Shown here piece by piece: positions 50,578 to 59,988 of a stretch of 64,000 bases of DNA. Origin of the DNA: UBA2241 sp963777895 (lineage in GTDB: Bacteria; Actinomycetota; Thermoleophilia; UBA2241); the NCBI GenBank assembly GCA_963777895.1, contig CAVZSF010000004.1, positions 344,283-408,282 on the forward strand, given 5' to 3'. The notes beneath the pieces are model-generated. The model searched no databases. It saw nothing but the letters and a program-made list of their open reading frames with translations, and was not told the origin of the DNA. A program made the translations under genes and the position numbers. The number at the start of each line of letters is the position of its first letter. The first letter of the stretch is position 1.

Positions 50578-51492
50578 ATGAGCGACGACGAACTCGTGAT
50601 CGTCGACGGCGAGGACGACACCCCGTACTCGAAGGGTCTGATGGCGCAGACCCTGATGGCGACGGGGCTCTCGCCGATGTTCGCCTACACGATCGCCACC
50701 GCCGTCGAGCGGGACCTGGGGAAGACGCCGCACCGCGCCATCACCTTGGGCGGACTCCGGGAGATCGCCCACGAAGTGCTGGGCTGCGAGGAGGGGGACG
50801 TCCTCATCGCGCGCTACCTGCAGTGGCGCTCCTTGCGCAAGATGGAGGTGCCCCTGATCATCCTCGTCGGCGGCGCGACCGGCGTGGGGAAGAGCACGAT
50901 CGCCACGCAGCTGGCCCACCGGCTCGGCATCAACCGGGTGGCCTCGACCGACATGGTCCGCCAGGTCATGCGCGCCTTCTTCTCGCAAGAGCTCATGCCG
51001 GCCATCCACTACTCCTCCTTCGAGGCGGGAGAATCGGTGCGCGTGCCCGTCGCCACCGCCTCCGATCTCAGCAAGATGGGCTTCATCGAGCAGACGAAGT
51101 CGGTGGCGGTCGGCATCTCGTCTCTGCTCGAGCGGGCGACCGTCGAAGGTCACAAGATGATCATGGAGGGCGTGCACGTCGTACCCGGCTTCATCGATCG
51201 CAGCCAGTGGAGAGACGCGCTTGTGCTGGAGTTCGTCGTGGCGGTGACGGACCCGGACAGGCACCGCCGGCACTTCGCCGTGCGCGAATGGGAGACGGGC
51301 GGGATCCGGCCCCTGCGGCGGTACCTCGACTCGTTCGCCAAGATCCGCCGCATCCAGAAGTACATCCTGGCGCAGGCGGTGGCCAACGACGTGCCGGTGG
51401 TCGACAACGTGAGCATCGACGAGACGGTCAAGCAGGTGATGGCCATGACCCTCCACGAGATCGGTCGTCATATGAAGGTCGAGGCCGGCTGA
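50578..51492 (+). CDS. pgk2: 2-phosphoglycerate kinase
   Basis: 304 residues. N-terminal ATP-cone-like region (about 1-80: SKGLMAQTLMATGLSPMFAYTIATAVE) plus a P-loop kinase, LIILVGGATGVGKSTIATQLAHRLGI (about 94-119), RVASTDMVRQVMRAF, HYSSFEAG, and EGVHVVPGFID. This is the COG2074 architecture. It phosphorylates 2-phosphoglycerate to 2,3-diphosphoglycerate, the precursor of the cyclic compound made by the upstream synthetase. ATG 50578. It ends in TGA. Confidence 0.9.
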   Translation: MSDDELVIVDGEDDTPYSKGLMAQTLMATGLSPMFAYTIATAVERDLGKTPHRAITLGGLREIAHEVLGCEEGDVLIARYLQWRSLRKMEVPLIILVGGATGVGKSTIATQLAHRLGINRVASTDMVRQVMRAFFSQELMPAIHYSSFEAGESVRVPVATASDLSKMGFIEQTKSVAVGISSLLERATVEGHKMIMEGVHVVPGFIDRSQWRDALVLEFVVAVTDPDRHRRHFAVREWETGGIRPLRRYLDSFAKIRRIQKYILAQAVANDVPVVDNVSIDETVKQVMAMTLHEIGRHMKVEAG

Positions 51493-51832
51493 GCTTCGCC
51501 CGTCCGCTCAAGTCCCGCCGCCAGGCACCGATACAGGTGCCATCCCCCACCTCGAACACCGGCGGGCGGGGTTTCTGTAGCGCGGTAGTGGGAATTTGAC
51601 GGCTGGTGTGTAATACTTCGGTCGCGGAGGTCGTCCGCACCTCCGTCACCCAAGTACAGTCGCTTCGTGCGACGCAGTGCTTCCGTCGATCCACTTCTGC
51701 TCACGCGGCTTCGTGTGGGGCCTTCGACCGGAACGGCTAGACCCGGCCGATGTCGATTGAGCAGGTCCAGTAAGGTGGCCGGTCCGGCCGGCCGCTCCCA
51801 TCCACAGTGGAGGCCTGTGGTCCTTGAGAATC
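51493..51832 (+). other. intergenic region / leader of rho
   Basis: 340 bases without a gene. It contains a GGCACC/GGTGCC dyad (51524-51529 with 51536-51541) shortly after the kinase stop, a TAATAC hexamer at 51611-51616 that may be the rho -10, and about 215 bases of presumed leader. Long leaders before rho are common and often self-regulated. I see no known riboswitch. Confidence 0.45.
51611..51616 (+). promoter_or_regulatory. candidate -10 of rho
   Basis: TAATAC in a comparatively AT-rich patch, about 220 bases before the rho start. No clear -35 at 17 bases. Confidence 0.3.
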
Positions 51833-53519
<1,687 letters not shown>

Positions 53520-53592
53520 GAGTTCGTGCTACCATACCGCTTCGGCCCGCAAGGGCCGTGCTCGTCATCGCATGACCGAAGGGACCATCGGC

Positions 53593-53811
53593 ATGAAGAA
53601 GGACATCCATCCGCAGTACGTCGAAGCCACGGTGCACTGCTCGTGCGGCAACACGTTCACCACGCGCAGCACCAAGCCGGAGCTGCACGTCGAACTCTGT
53701 TCGCAGTGCCACCCGTTCTACACCGGCAAGCAGAAGCTCGTGGACTCGGGCGGACGCGTCGAGCGCTTCAAGCGCCGCTACGACAAGAAGGCAGAAGCGG
53801 GCAAGGTCTGA
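53593..53811 (+). CDS. rpmE: ribosomal protein L31
   Basis: 72 residues from ATG 53593. MKKDIHPQYVEATVHCSCGNTF at the N terminus and ELCSQCHPFYTGKQK make it the zinc-binding (C+) form: Cys in CSCG and CSQC. The ATG at 53572 would add seven residues not seen in the family. It is a part of the large ribosomal subunit. The rho-rpmE order is conserved in Gram-positive bacteria. Confidence 0.96.
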   Translation: MKKDIHPQYVEATVHCSCGNTFTTRSTKPELHVELCSQCHPFYTGKQKLVDSGGRVERFKRRYDKKAEAGKV

Positions 53812-53824
53812 CGGGCGCTTCGCG

Positions 53825-54562
53825 ATGAGCGCCAGGCTCCAGGTCTCGCTGCTGCAGCACACCCCCGACCCCGACCGCGCGGTGGCCATCGCCGGCCGCC
53901 TCTGCTACGCGCCGGTGTCGGCGGCCGACCTCAAGCAGGACATGTCCGACGAAGAGGTCGGCAAGCTCGTCCGCATCCTCGTGCGCTCCGGCCACCACAG
54001 CGCCCTCGAGCACGCCAGCTTCAGTTTTGCCATCGACGGCGTCTCGAGGGCGTGCACGCATCAGTTGGTCCGCCACCGCGTGGCGAGCTACAACCAGCAG
54101 TCGCAGCGCTACGTGAACTTCGGGTCGGGCGACAGCTTCGTGATGCCGCCGAGCGTGGCGGAGAACGCCGAGGCCAAGGCCGTCTTCCTCGAAGCGATGG
54201 AGCAGGCGCGCGCGGCCTACGACAGGCTCGTCGAGATCGGCCTGGCCGAAGGCCGCGGCAAGGAGAGCGTGCAGGAGGACGCGCGCTTCGTCCTGCCCAA
54301 CGCCGCCGAGACCAAGATCGTCGTCACGATGAACGCGCGCGAGCTGCGCCACTTCTTCCAGGTGCGCTGCTGCAACCGCGCGCAGTGGGAGATCCGCGAC
54401 CTCGCCTGGACCATGCGCGACATGGTCAAGCAGGTGGCGCCCAACCTTTTCGAGAAGACTGGTCCCGGATGTCTCTACGGGACCTGCCCCGAAGGGAAGA
54501 TGACGTGCGGACGCCCGTACAAGCCAGAGGACGTCGACGGCGTCAAGGCGCCCAGCGCCTGA
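53825..54562 (+). CDS. thyX: flavin-dependent thymidylate synthase ThyX
   Basis: 245 residues. The diagnostic RHRVASYNQQSQRY (residues about 78-91) is the ThyX RHRxxSxNxxSxRY motif. SALEHASFSF and LRHFFQVRCCNRAQWEIRDLA are further conserved parts. It makes dTMP from dUMP using methylene-tetrahydrofolate and FADH2. The gene follows rpmE by 13 bases. No thyA is in the window. Confidence 0.96.
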   Translation: MSARLQVSLLQHTPDPDRAVAIAGRLCYAPVSAADLKQDMSDEEVGKLVRILVRSGHHSALEHASFSFAIDGVSRACTHQLVRHRVASYNQQSQRYVNFGSGDSFVMPPSVAENAEAKAVFLEAMEQARAAYDRLVEIGLAEGRGKESVQEDARFVLPNAAETKIVVTMNARELRHFFQVRCCNRAQWEIRDLAWTMRDMVKQVAPNLFEKTGPGCLYGTCPEGKMTCGRPYKPEDVDGVKAPSA

Positions 54563-54584
54563 CACGCCGGCGACGCACCGCGCC

Positions 54585-55613
54585 GTGAGGCGGCCGCTCC
54601 GACCCCTGCCCGAGTCTTCGCACCCCGCGGGGCGCCGGCGCCGACCGCCGCTTTCCGCGATGGCGCTTCGTCTGCTCGTTCACCTTCTCGTGCTGCCCGC
54701 CGTGCTGGCGCGCCGCGCCCAGATCGGCGGGCAGGCCGTCATCGAAGGCGTCATGATGCGCGGCGTCGACCACTGGTCGCTCGCCGTCCGCCGCCCCGAC
54801 CTCACGATCGGGCTGCACGACTGGCCGCTCGTGAGCTGGATGAGGCGGCACCCCGTTCTGCGCTTCCCGATCATCCGCGGGGTCGTCGCTCTGGTCGAAT
54901 CGCTCGTGATCGGTATCCGCGCGCTCACGCTTTCTGCCAACGAGTCGCTGGGCGAAGAGGAGGAGGAGCTCGGCAAGAAGGAGATCGCGATCACGCTGGT
55001 CGTCGCCTTCGGGTTCGCCATCGGCCTGTTCTTCCTCGCGCCGCTCTTCCTCACCGGCCTGCTCAAGGAGTGGCTCGGCACCGGCTTCTGGTTCTGGCTC
55101 GTGGAAGGGTTCATCCGGGTCGGCATCTTCCTCGGTTACCTGGCCATCGTGACCCAGTTCCGCGACCTGCGCCGCGTCTTCGAGTATCACGGCGCCGAGC
55201 ACATGAGCATCCATGCCCTCGAGCATGGCGACGAGCTCACGACCGACAACGTCGCGAAGTACAAGACGCTGCATCTGCGCTGCGGCACCTCGTTCCTGCT
55301 GGTGGTGATGGTGGTCTCGATCGTCGTCTTCGCCGTGGTGAGATGGCCGGCGTGGTACTGGCTGGTCCTCTCGCGCGTCATCCTGATCCCGCTCATCGCC
55401 GGCATCAGCTACGAGATCATCAAATGGGCGGGGCGGCACGAGACGAGCCGTTTCGTGCGCGTGATCATGGCCCCCGGGCTGGCGTTGCAGTGGATGACGA
55501 CGAAGCAGCCCGACCGTGCCCAGATCGAGGTGGCGGTGAGCGCCCTTCAGCGCGTCATCGAGCTCGAGCCCCAGGACGGGCCGCCCGTCGAGGGCGTCGA
55601 GGTCATGGCGTGA
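54585..55613 (+). CDS. DUF1385 membrane protein
   Basis: 342 residues from GTG 54585; ATG 54660 would begin closer to the conserved RAQIGGQAVIEGVMMRG segment. Four or five membrane helices follow (AITLVVAFGFAIGLFFLAPLF, FIRVGIFLGYLAIV, LLVVMVVSIVVFAVV, VILIPLIAGISYEIIKW) and the motif FEYHGAEHMSIHALE. DUF1385 is always found here, between rpmE and prfA, in Gram-positive bacteria; its function is unknown. Confidence 0.88.
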   Translation: MRRPLRPLPESSHPAGRRRRPPLSAMALRLLVHLLVLPAVLARRAQIGGQAVIEGVMMRGVDHWSLAVRRPDLTIGLHDWPLVSWMRRHPVLRFPIIRGVVALVESLVIGIRALTLSANESLGEEEEELGKKEIAITLVVAFGFAIGLFFLAPLFLTGLLKEWLGTGFWFWLVEGFIRVGIFLGYLAIVTQFRDLRRVFEYHGAEHMSIHALEHGDELTTDNVAKYKTLHLRCGTSFLLVVMVVSIVVFAVVRWPAWYWLVLSRVILIPLIAGISYEIIKWAGRHETSRFVRVIMAPGLALQWMTTKQPDRAQIEVAVSALQRVIELEPQDGPPVEGVEVMA

Positions 55614-55650
55614 GAGCCGCGCTCGTGACCTCGGAAGCGGCGGTCACGGC

Positions 55651-56214
55651 GTGAGAGCACCGGCCCCCCGCTGGGGCCCGCTGCCGTGGTTCGTCCTCGT
55701 GTTGACCGGGCTCGTGGTCCTGCTCGTCGTGGTGCTCCCCCCGCTGGTCCTCGCCGAGCCGGCGCCGGGCTGGGTGGAACGCGGCGCGGCCCGGATCTCG
55801 TCCTGGCACGGTGATCCCGACCCGGTCGAGGGCGTGTGGGTCGAGATGACCTGGGACGAGGCCGCCCGGCTGATGGTCGCGGCAGAGGCGGGCGAGGCGA
55901 GCGGCTCGACGGATACGAAGTCCTCCGAGGAGCCGTCGCCCACGCCCAGCCCTGAGGCTTCGGCGTGGTGGGAGTCGAAGCCGCGACCGCGAGCCTCGAA
56001 CAAGACGGTGACCGATCCGGGCCGGACCATGTATCTCGTCGCGATGCGCGGCCGCTACGACAGCGGGCCGCACGGCGGACCGCCCCCATCGACCGCGCCC
56101 GAGCGCTGGCTGCTCATCGCGTACGACGGCGTCACGCGCGACCGGTGGCATACCGCCGTGCTGAACAAGCGTCCGGACCTGCCCGACGACATGGCCAGCT
56201 TCCTGCCGTTCTGA
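55651..56214 (+). CDS. membrane-anchored protein of unknown function
   Basis: 187 residues from GTG 55651. One transmembrane helix (about residues 12-34, PWFVLVLTGLVVLLVVVLPPLVL), then a Ser/Pro/Glu-rich linker and a C-terminal beta-type segment (TMYLVAMRGRYDSG...WLLIAYDGVTRDRWH). No family recognised. It lies between DUF1385 and prfA. Confidence 0.6.
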   Translation: MRAPAPRWGPLPWFVLVLTGLVVLLVVVLPPLVLAEPAPGWVERGAARISSWHGDPDPVEGVWVEMTWDEAARLMVAAEAGEASGSTDTKSSEEPSPTPSPEASAWWESKPRPRASNKTVTDPGRTMYLVAMRGRYDSGPHGGPPPSTAPERWLLIAYDGVTRDRWHTAVLNKRPDLPDDMASFLPF

Positions 56215-56244
56215 CGACTCGCCGGGGCGCCTGCCCTGCCCGGC

Positions 56245-56250
56245 TATAAT
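56245..56250 (+). promoter_or_regulatory. -10 element ahead of prfA
   Basis: A consensus TATAAT lies 49 bases before the prfA start codon. No -35 hexamer is recognisable, as with other promoters in this window. Confidence 0.5.
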
Positions 56251-56298
56251 CGCTGAAGGCCCCGAGGGGCGCCCTCATCGAGGAAGCGGCACGCACGC

Positions 56299-57393
56299 AT
56301 GTCAGGTATCGACGGCCTCATCGACGAGATCGAACGCAGCTACGACGAGCTCAACCGGCAGCTCGCCGACCCCGACGTGCTCGGCGACCGGCCGCGCTAC
56401 GCCGCGGCGGCGCGCCGCCACGCCGAGCTCGCCGAGGCCCACGAGTTGGTGACGCGCTACCGCGAGGCGGAGCGGCACGTCGCCGGAGCCGAGGAGATCC
56501 TGGCCGGGGACGGCGATGGCGACGGCGACGAGGAGCTCCGCGAGCTCGCCCAGCAGGAGCTCGGCGAGGGCCGCAGGCTGCTCGACGAGCTCGGCGAGGA
56601 GATCCGCGGCCGCATGCTCACCCGGGACCCCAACGACGCCAAGGACGTGATCATCGAGATCCGCGCCGGCACCGGCGGCGACGAGGCCTCGCTGTTCGCC
56701 GGCGACCTGGCGCGCATGTTCACGCGGTACGCGGAGGCCAAGGGCTTCGAGGTCGAGATCCTGAGCGCCAGCGAGAACGACAACGGCGGCTACAAGGAGG
56801 TCCTCCTCGAGGTCCGCGGGCAGGGCGCCTTCTCGGCACTGAAGTACGAGAGCGGCGTGCACCGCGTGCAGCGCGTGCCCGTCACCGAGTCGACCGGTCG
56901 CATCCACACCTCGACGGCGACCGTGGCCGTCCTGCCGGAGGCCGAGGACATCGAGATCGACATCCATCCCAACGACCTGCGCATCGACATCTTCCGGGCG
57001 CGGGGGCCGGGCGGGCAGTCGGTGAACACCACCGACTCGGCCGTGCGCATCACGCACTTGCCGACTGGGGTGACGGTGAGCTGTCAGGACGAGAAGAGCC
57101 AGTTGCAGAACAAGGAGCGCGCCCTGCGCATCCTGCGGGCGCGCCTCTACGAGCTCGAGCAGGCGCGCCAGGACGAGGTGCGCGGCGAGGCGCGCCGCAG
57201 CATGGTCGGCAGCGGTGACCGCTCCCAGAAGATCCGCACCTACAACTTCCCGCAGAACCGCGTGAGCGACCATCGCATCGGCATGACCGTCCATCGCATC
57301 GCCGAGGTGATGGAGGGCGACCTCACCGAGTTCGAGGATGCGCTCGCCGCCGAGGACCGCCGCAAGCAGCTCGCCGCGGCCGGGGAGGAGTGA
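56299..57393 (+). CDS. prfA: peptide chain release factor 1
   Basis: 364 residues. It has the RF1 codon-recognition tripeptide in PVT form (residues 194-196, RVPVTESTGRIHTS), not RF2's SPF, so it reads UAA and UAG. The catalytic GGQ is at 238-240 (RGPGGQSVNTTDSAVR). The acidic GDGDGDEE insertion near residue 72 is unusual but lies in the N-terminal domain. RF1 competes with tRNA-Pyl for UAG. The stop overlaps prmC (GTGA), whose product methylates the GGQ glutamine. Confidence 0.97.
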   Translation: MSGIDGLIDEIERSYDELNRQLADPDVLGDRPRYAAAARRHAELAEAHELVTRYREAERHVAGAEEILAGDGDGDGDEELRELAQQELGEGRRLLDELGEEIRGRMLTRDPNDAKDVIIEIRAGTGGDEASLFAGDLARMFTRYAEAKGFEVEILSASENDNGGYKEVLLEVRGQGAFSALKYESGVHRVQRVPVTESTGRIHTSTATVAVLPEAEDIEIDIHPNDLRIDIFRARGPGGQSVNTTDSAVRITHLPTGVTVSCQDEKSQLQNKERALRILRARLYELEQARQDEVRGEARRSMVGSGDRSQKIRTYNFPQNRVSDHRIGMTVHRIAEVMEGDLTEFEDALAAEDRRKQLAAAGEE

Positions 57394-58274
57394 CGGTGGT
57401 CCGCACGGCGCCGACCGTCGGCACGGCGCTGCACCAGGCGAGCGAGCGGTTCGAGAAGGCCCGCTCGCAGTCGCCGCGGCTCGACGCCGAGCTGCTGCTG
57501 GCGGACGCGCTGGGGGCGCGGCGCGAAGACCTCTTCGCCGCGCCGGAGCGCGTCCTCGACGCATCTGAGGTCCGGCGTTTCGAGGCGGCCGTCGTGCGAC
57601 GCGAGCGGCAGGAGCCGGTCGCGTACATCCTCGGTCGCCGCGCCTTCCGCACGATCGAGCTCGAGCTCAACGACAACACGCTGATCCCGCGCCCCGAGAC
57701 CGAGACCCTCGTCGAGGTCTGCCTCGAAGCCCTGGCGGCGATGGACGTGCCCGAGCCCCTCGTGCTCGACATCGGCACGGGCTCGGGCAACATCGCCTGC
57801 GCCATCGCGACCGAGCATCCGACGGCCTGCGTCGTGGCCACCGACGTCCATCCCGCCCCGCTCGACGTTGCGTGGCGCAACGTGCGCCGGCTCGGGCTGA
57901 CCGAGCGCGTCGAGCTGCTGGTCAGCGACGTCTTCGACGACCTGCCCCCGGGGCTGCGCTTCGATCTGATCGTGTCGAATCCGCCGTACGTGCCGGCGGA
58001 GGCGCTGCGGCGCCTGCGCGTCGAGGTCCGCGGCTACGAGCCCCACGTCGCGCTGCGCGCCGACGAGGGCGGGCTCGAGTTCTATCGGCGCATCGTGCCG
58101 CAGGCGCCGCGCCGGCTCGCCGCCGGCGGCGTGCTGGCCGTCGAGATCGGCGGCACCCAGGTCGTCGAGGTGCTGAGTGAGTTCGTCGCCGCGGACGCGT
58201 ACGAGGACATCGACGTGCGTCAGGACCTGGGCGGGTCGCCGCGCGTCGTGTGGGCGCGGCTGAAGCGGGCCTGA
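57390..58274 (+). CDS. prmC: release-factor glutamine methyltransferase
   Basis: 294 residues. The N-terminal helical domain (to about 105) is followed by a SAM methyltransferase with LDIGTGSGNIACAIA and the catalytic NPPYVP (about residue 197). It methylates the Gln of the GGQ motif in RF1 and RF2. It overlaps prfA by four bases and recO by one (TGATG). Confidence 0.95.
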   Translation: MTVVRTAPTVGTALHQASERFEKARSQSPRLDAELLLADALGARREDLFAAPERVLDASEVRRFEAAVVRRERQEPVAYILGRRAFRTIELELNDNTLIPRPETETLVEVCLEALAAMDVPEPLVLDIGTGSGNIACAIATEHPTACVVATDVHPAPLDVAWRNVRRLGLTERVELLVSDVFDDLPPGLRFDLIVSNPPYVPAEALRRLRVEVRGYEPHVALRADEGGLEFYRRIVPQAPRRLAAGGVLAVEIGGTQVVEVLSEFVAADAYEDIDVRQDLGGSPRVVWARLKRA

Positions 58275-59011
58275 TGGCCACGCGCTACGTCACGACGCGG
58301 GCCGTGGTCCTGTCGTCGCGTCCGCTCGGCGAGGCCGACCGCTGGCTCACGCTGTTCACCCGCGACCTCGGCCGCATGGACGCGGTCGTCAAGGGCGTGC
58401 GCCGCACGACCTCGCGCTGGGGCGGCCGCCTCGAGCCCTTCAACGTCTGCGACCTGGTGCTGTATCGCGGGTCGTCACGGGCCACGGTCACCTCGGCGCA
58501 GCTCGTGGGCGTGCTGCGTCACGTGCACGACGACCGCGAGGCGCTCACGGCGGCGGCGGTGACGTGCGAGACGGCGAAGCTGCTGTTCGCGGAGGGCGAG
58601 CCCGAGCAGCGCGTGTTCGCGCTGCTCCACAACGCCCTCCGCGAGATCGAAGCCGGCTTCGCCGGCCGCGCCCAGGAGGCGCCGCTCGTGCTGGGCGCCC
58701 TCATGAAGCTCGTCTACGAGGCCGGGTACCTGCCGGTGCTCGACGCCTGCGCCTCGTGCGGCTCGACCGGCCTGCTGCCCGGCTTCTCGGCCGAGCGCGG
58801 CGGCCTCGTGTGTGCGGGCTGCCTCGGCGACGCCATCCCGATCGGCGGGGAGGCGGTGGCGGCGCTGCGCGGCGCGGTCGCGCAGCCGCTCGCCGCGCTC
58901 CGCGCCACCGCCCCTTCGCCCGCCGTGACCGAGGCCCTGCGCGCCGTCCAGCTGCTCGTCGGCTACCACACCGGCGCGCATCTGCGCGCGCTGCGCTTCG
59001 CGCGTCTCTGA
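58274..59011 (+). CDS. recO: DNA repair protein RecO
   Basis: 245 residues. RecO N-terminal OB fold (TTRAVVLSSRPLGEADRWLTLFTRDLGRMDAVVKGVRRTTSRWGGRLEPF) and the helical C-terminal domain with a zinc-type CASCGSTG...CAGC pair. It loads RecA onto SSB-coated DNA with RecR. ATG 58274 overlaps the prmC stop. recO followed by glyQS is a Gram-positive order. Confidence 0.93.
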   Translation: MATRYVTTRAVVLSSRPLGEADRWLTLFTRDLGRMDAVVKGVRRTTSRWGGRLEPFNVCDLVLYRGSSRATVTSAQLVGVLRHVHDDREALTAAAVTCETAKLLFAEGEPEQRVFALLHNALREIEAGFAGRAQEAPLVLGALMKLVYEAGYLPVLDACASCGSTGLLPGFSAERGGLVCAGCLGDAIPIGGEAVAALRGAVAQPLAALRATAPSPAVTEALRAVQLLVGYHTGAHLRALRFARL

Positions 59012-59018
59012 GTCCGCC

Positions 59019-59027
59019 TGATAGAAT
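59019..59027 (+). promoter_or_regulatory. candidate extended -10 of glyQS
   Basis: TG-A-TAGAAT, an extended -10, 22 bases before the glyQ start codon. Same form as the gltX promoter. Confidence 0.45.
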
Positions 59028-59048
59028 CGCCGCCCCGACTGGAGGACC

Positions 59049-59988
59049 ATGGGCGCGAGTTCACCGGGCCGGGCCGACGGCAGGGTCCATCCGACCTTCC
59101 AGGAGATCATCGGCCGGCTGCAGGCATATTGGGAAGCGCAGGGCTGCGTCGTCATGCAGCCCTACCACACCGAAGTCGGCGCGGGCACCTTCAACCCCGC
59201 GACCTTCCTGCGCTGCCTGGACGGGCGGCCGTGGCGGGCCGCGTATGTGGAACCCTCCATGCGGCCCGCCGACGGCCGCTACGGCGAGAACCCGTACCGC
59301 GGCGGTCATTACTTCCAGTATCAGGTCGTCATCAAGCCCTCGCCGCCCGACATCCAGGACATCTACCTGCAGTCGCTCGTCGCTCTCGGTGTCGATCTCG
59401 CGCGGCACGACGTCCGCTTCGTCGAGGACAACTGGGAAGGACCCACGCTCGGCGCCTGGGGTCAGGGCTGGGAGGTCTGGGCCGACGGCATGGAGATCAC
59501 GCAGTTCACCTACTTCCAGCAGCTCGGCGGCTTCGATCTCGACCCCGTCACCATCGAGATCACCTACGGCCTCGAGCGCATCGCCATGTACCTGCAGGGT
59601 GTCGACAGCATGTACGACGTTGTGTGGTCGCAGTGGGAAGAGGACGACGGCCTCGTCACCGTGACCTACGGCGACGTCTATCGCGACAACGAGCGCCAGT
59701 ACAGTCGCTACAACTTCGAGACGGCCGACACGGAGATGCTCTACCGGCACTTTCGGGAGTACGAGGCCGAGGCCGCGCGCTGCCTCGAGGCAGGCTTGCC
59801 GGTCCCGGCCTACGACTACGTCCTGAAGTGCAGCCATGCGCTTCAATCTGCTGGACGCGCGCGGCGTGATCAGCGTGACCGACAGGACGGCGCACATCGG
59901 CCGGGTCCGCGACCTCGCGCGCAAGGTGGCGCGAATCTACCTCGAGCAGCAGGAGGCAGACACGCACGTCGAGGGTGCGGCGTCGTGA
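59049..59988 (+). CDS. glyQ: glycyl-tRNA synthetase alpha subunit, frame-disrupted
   Basis: About 313 residues after repair, usual size 290-300. HPTFQEIIGRLQAYWEAQGCVVMQPYHTEVGAGTFNPATFLR, YVEPSMRPADGRYGENPNR-type PYRGGHYFQYQVVIKPSP, and MEITQFTYFQQLGGFDL are diagnostic of the class II alpha chain. The frame changes near 59840: SHA in one frame, FNLLDARGVISVTDR in the next, consistent with one extra base. It charges tRNA-Gly together with the beta subunit. ATG 59049. The stop overlaps glyS (GTGA). Confidence 0.93.

Noticed and set aside
59012..59048. T-box leader before glyQ
   Set aside because: Only 37 bases separate recO from glyQ, far too short for a T-box.
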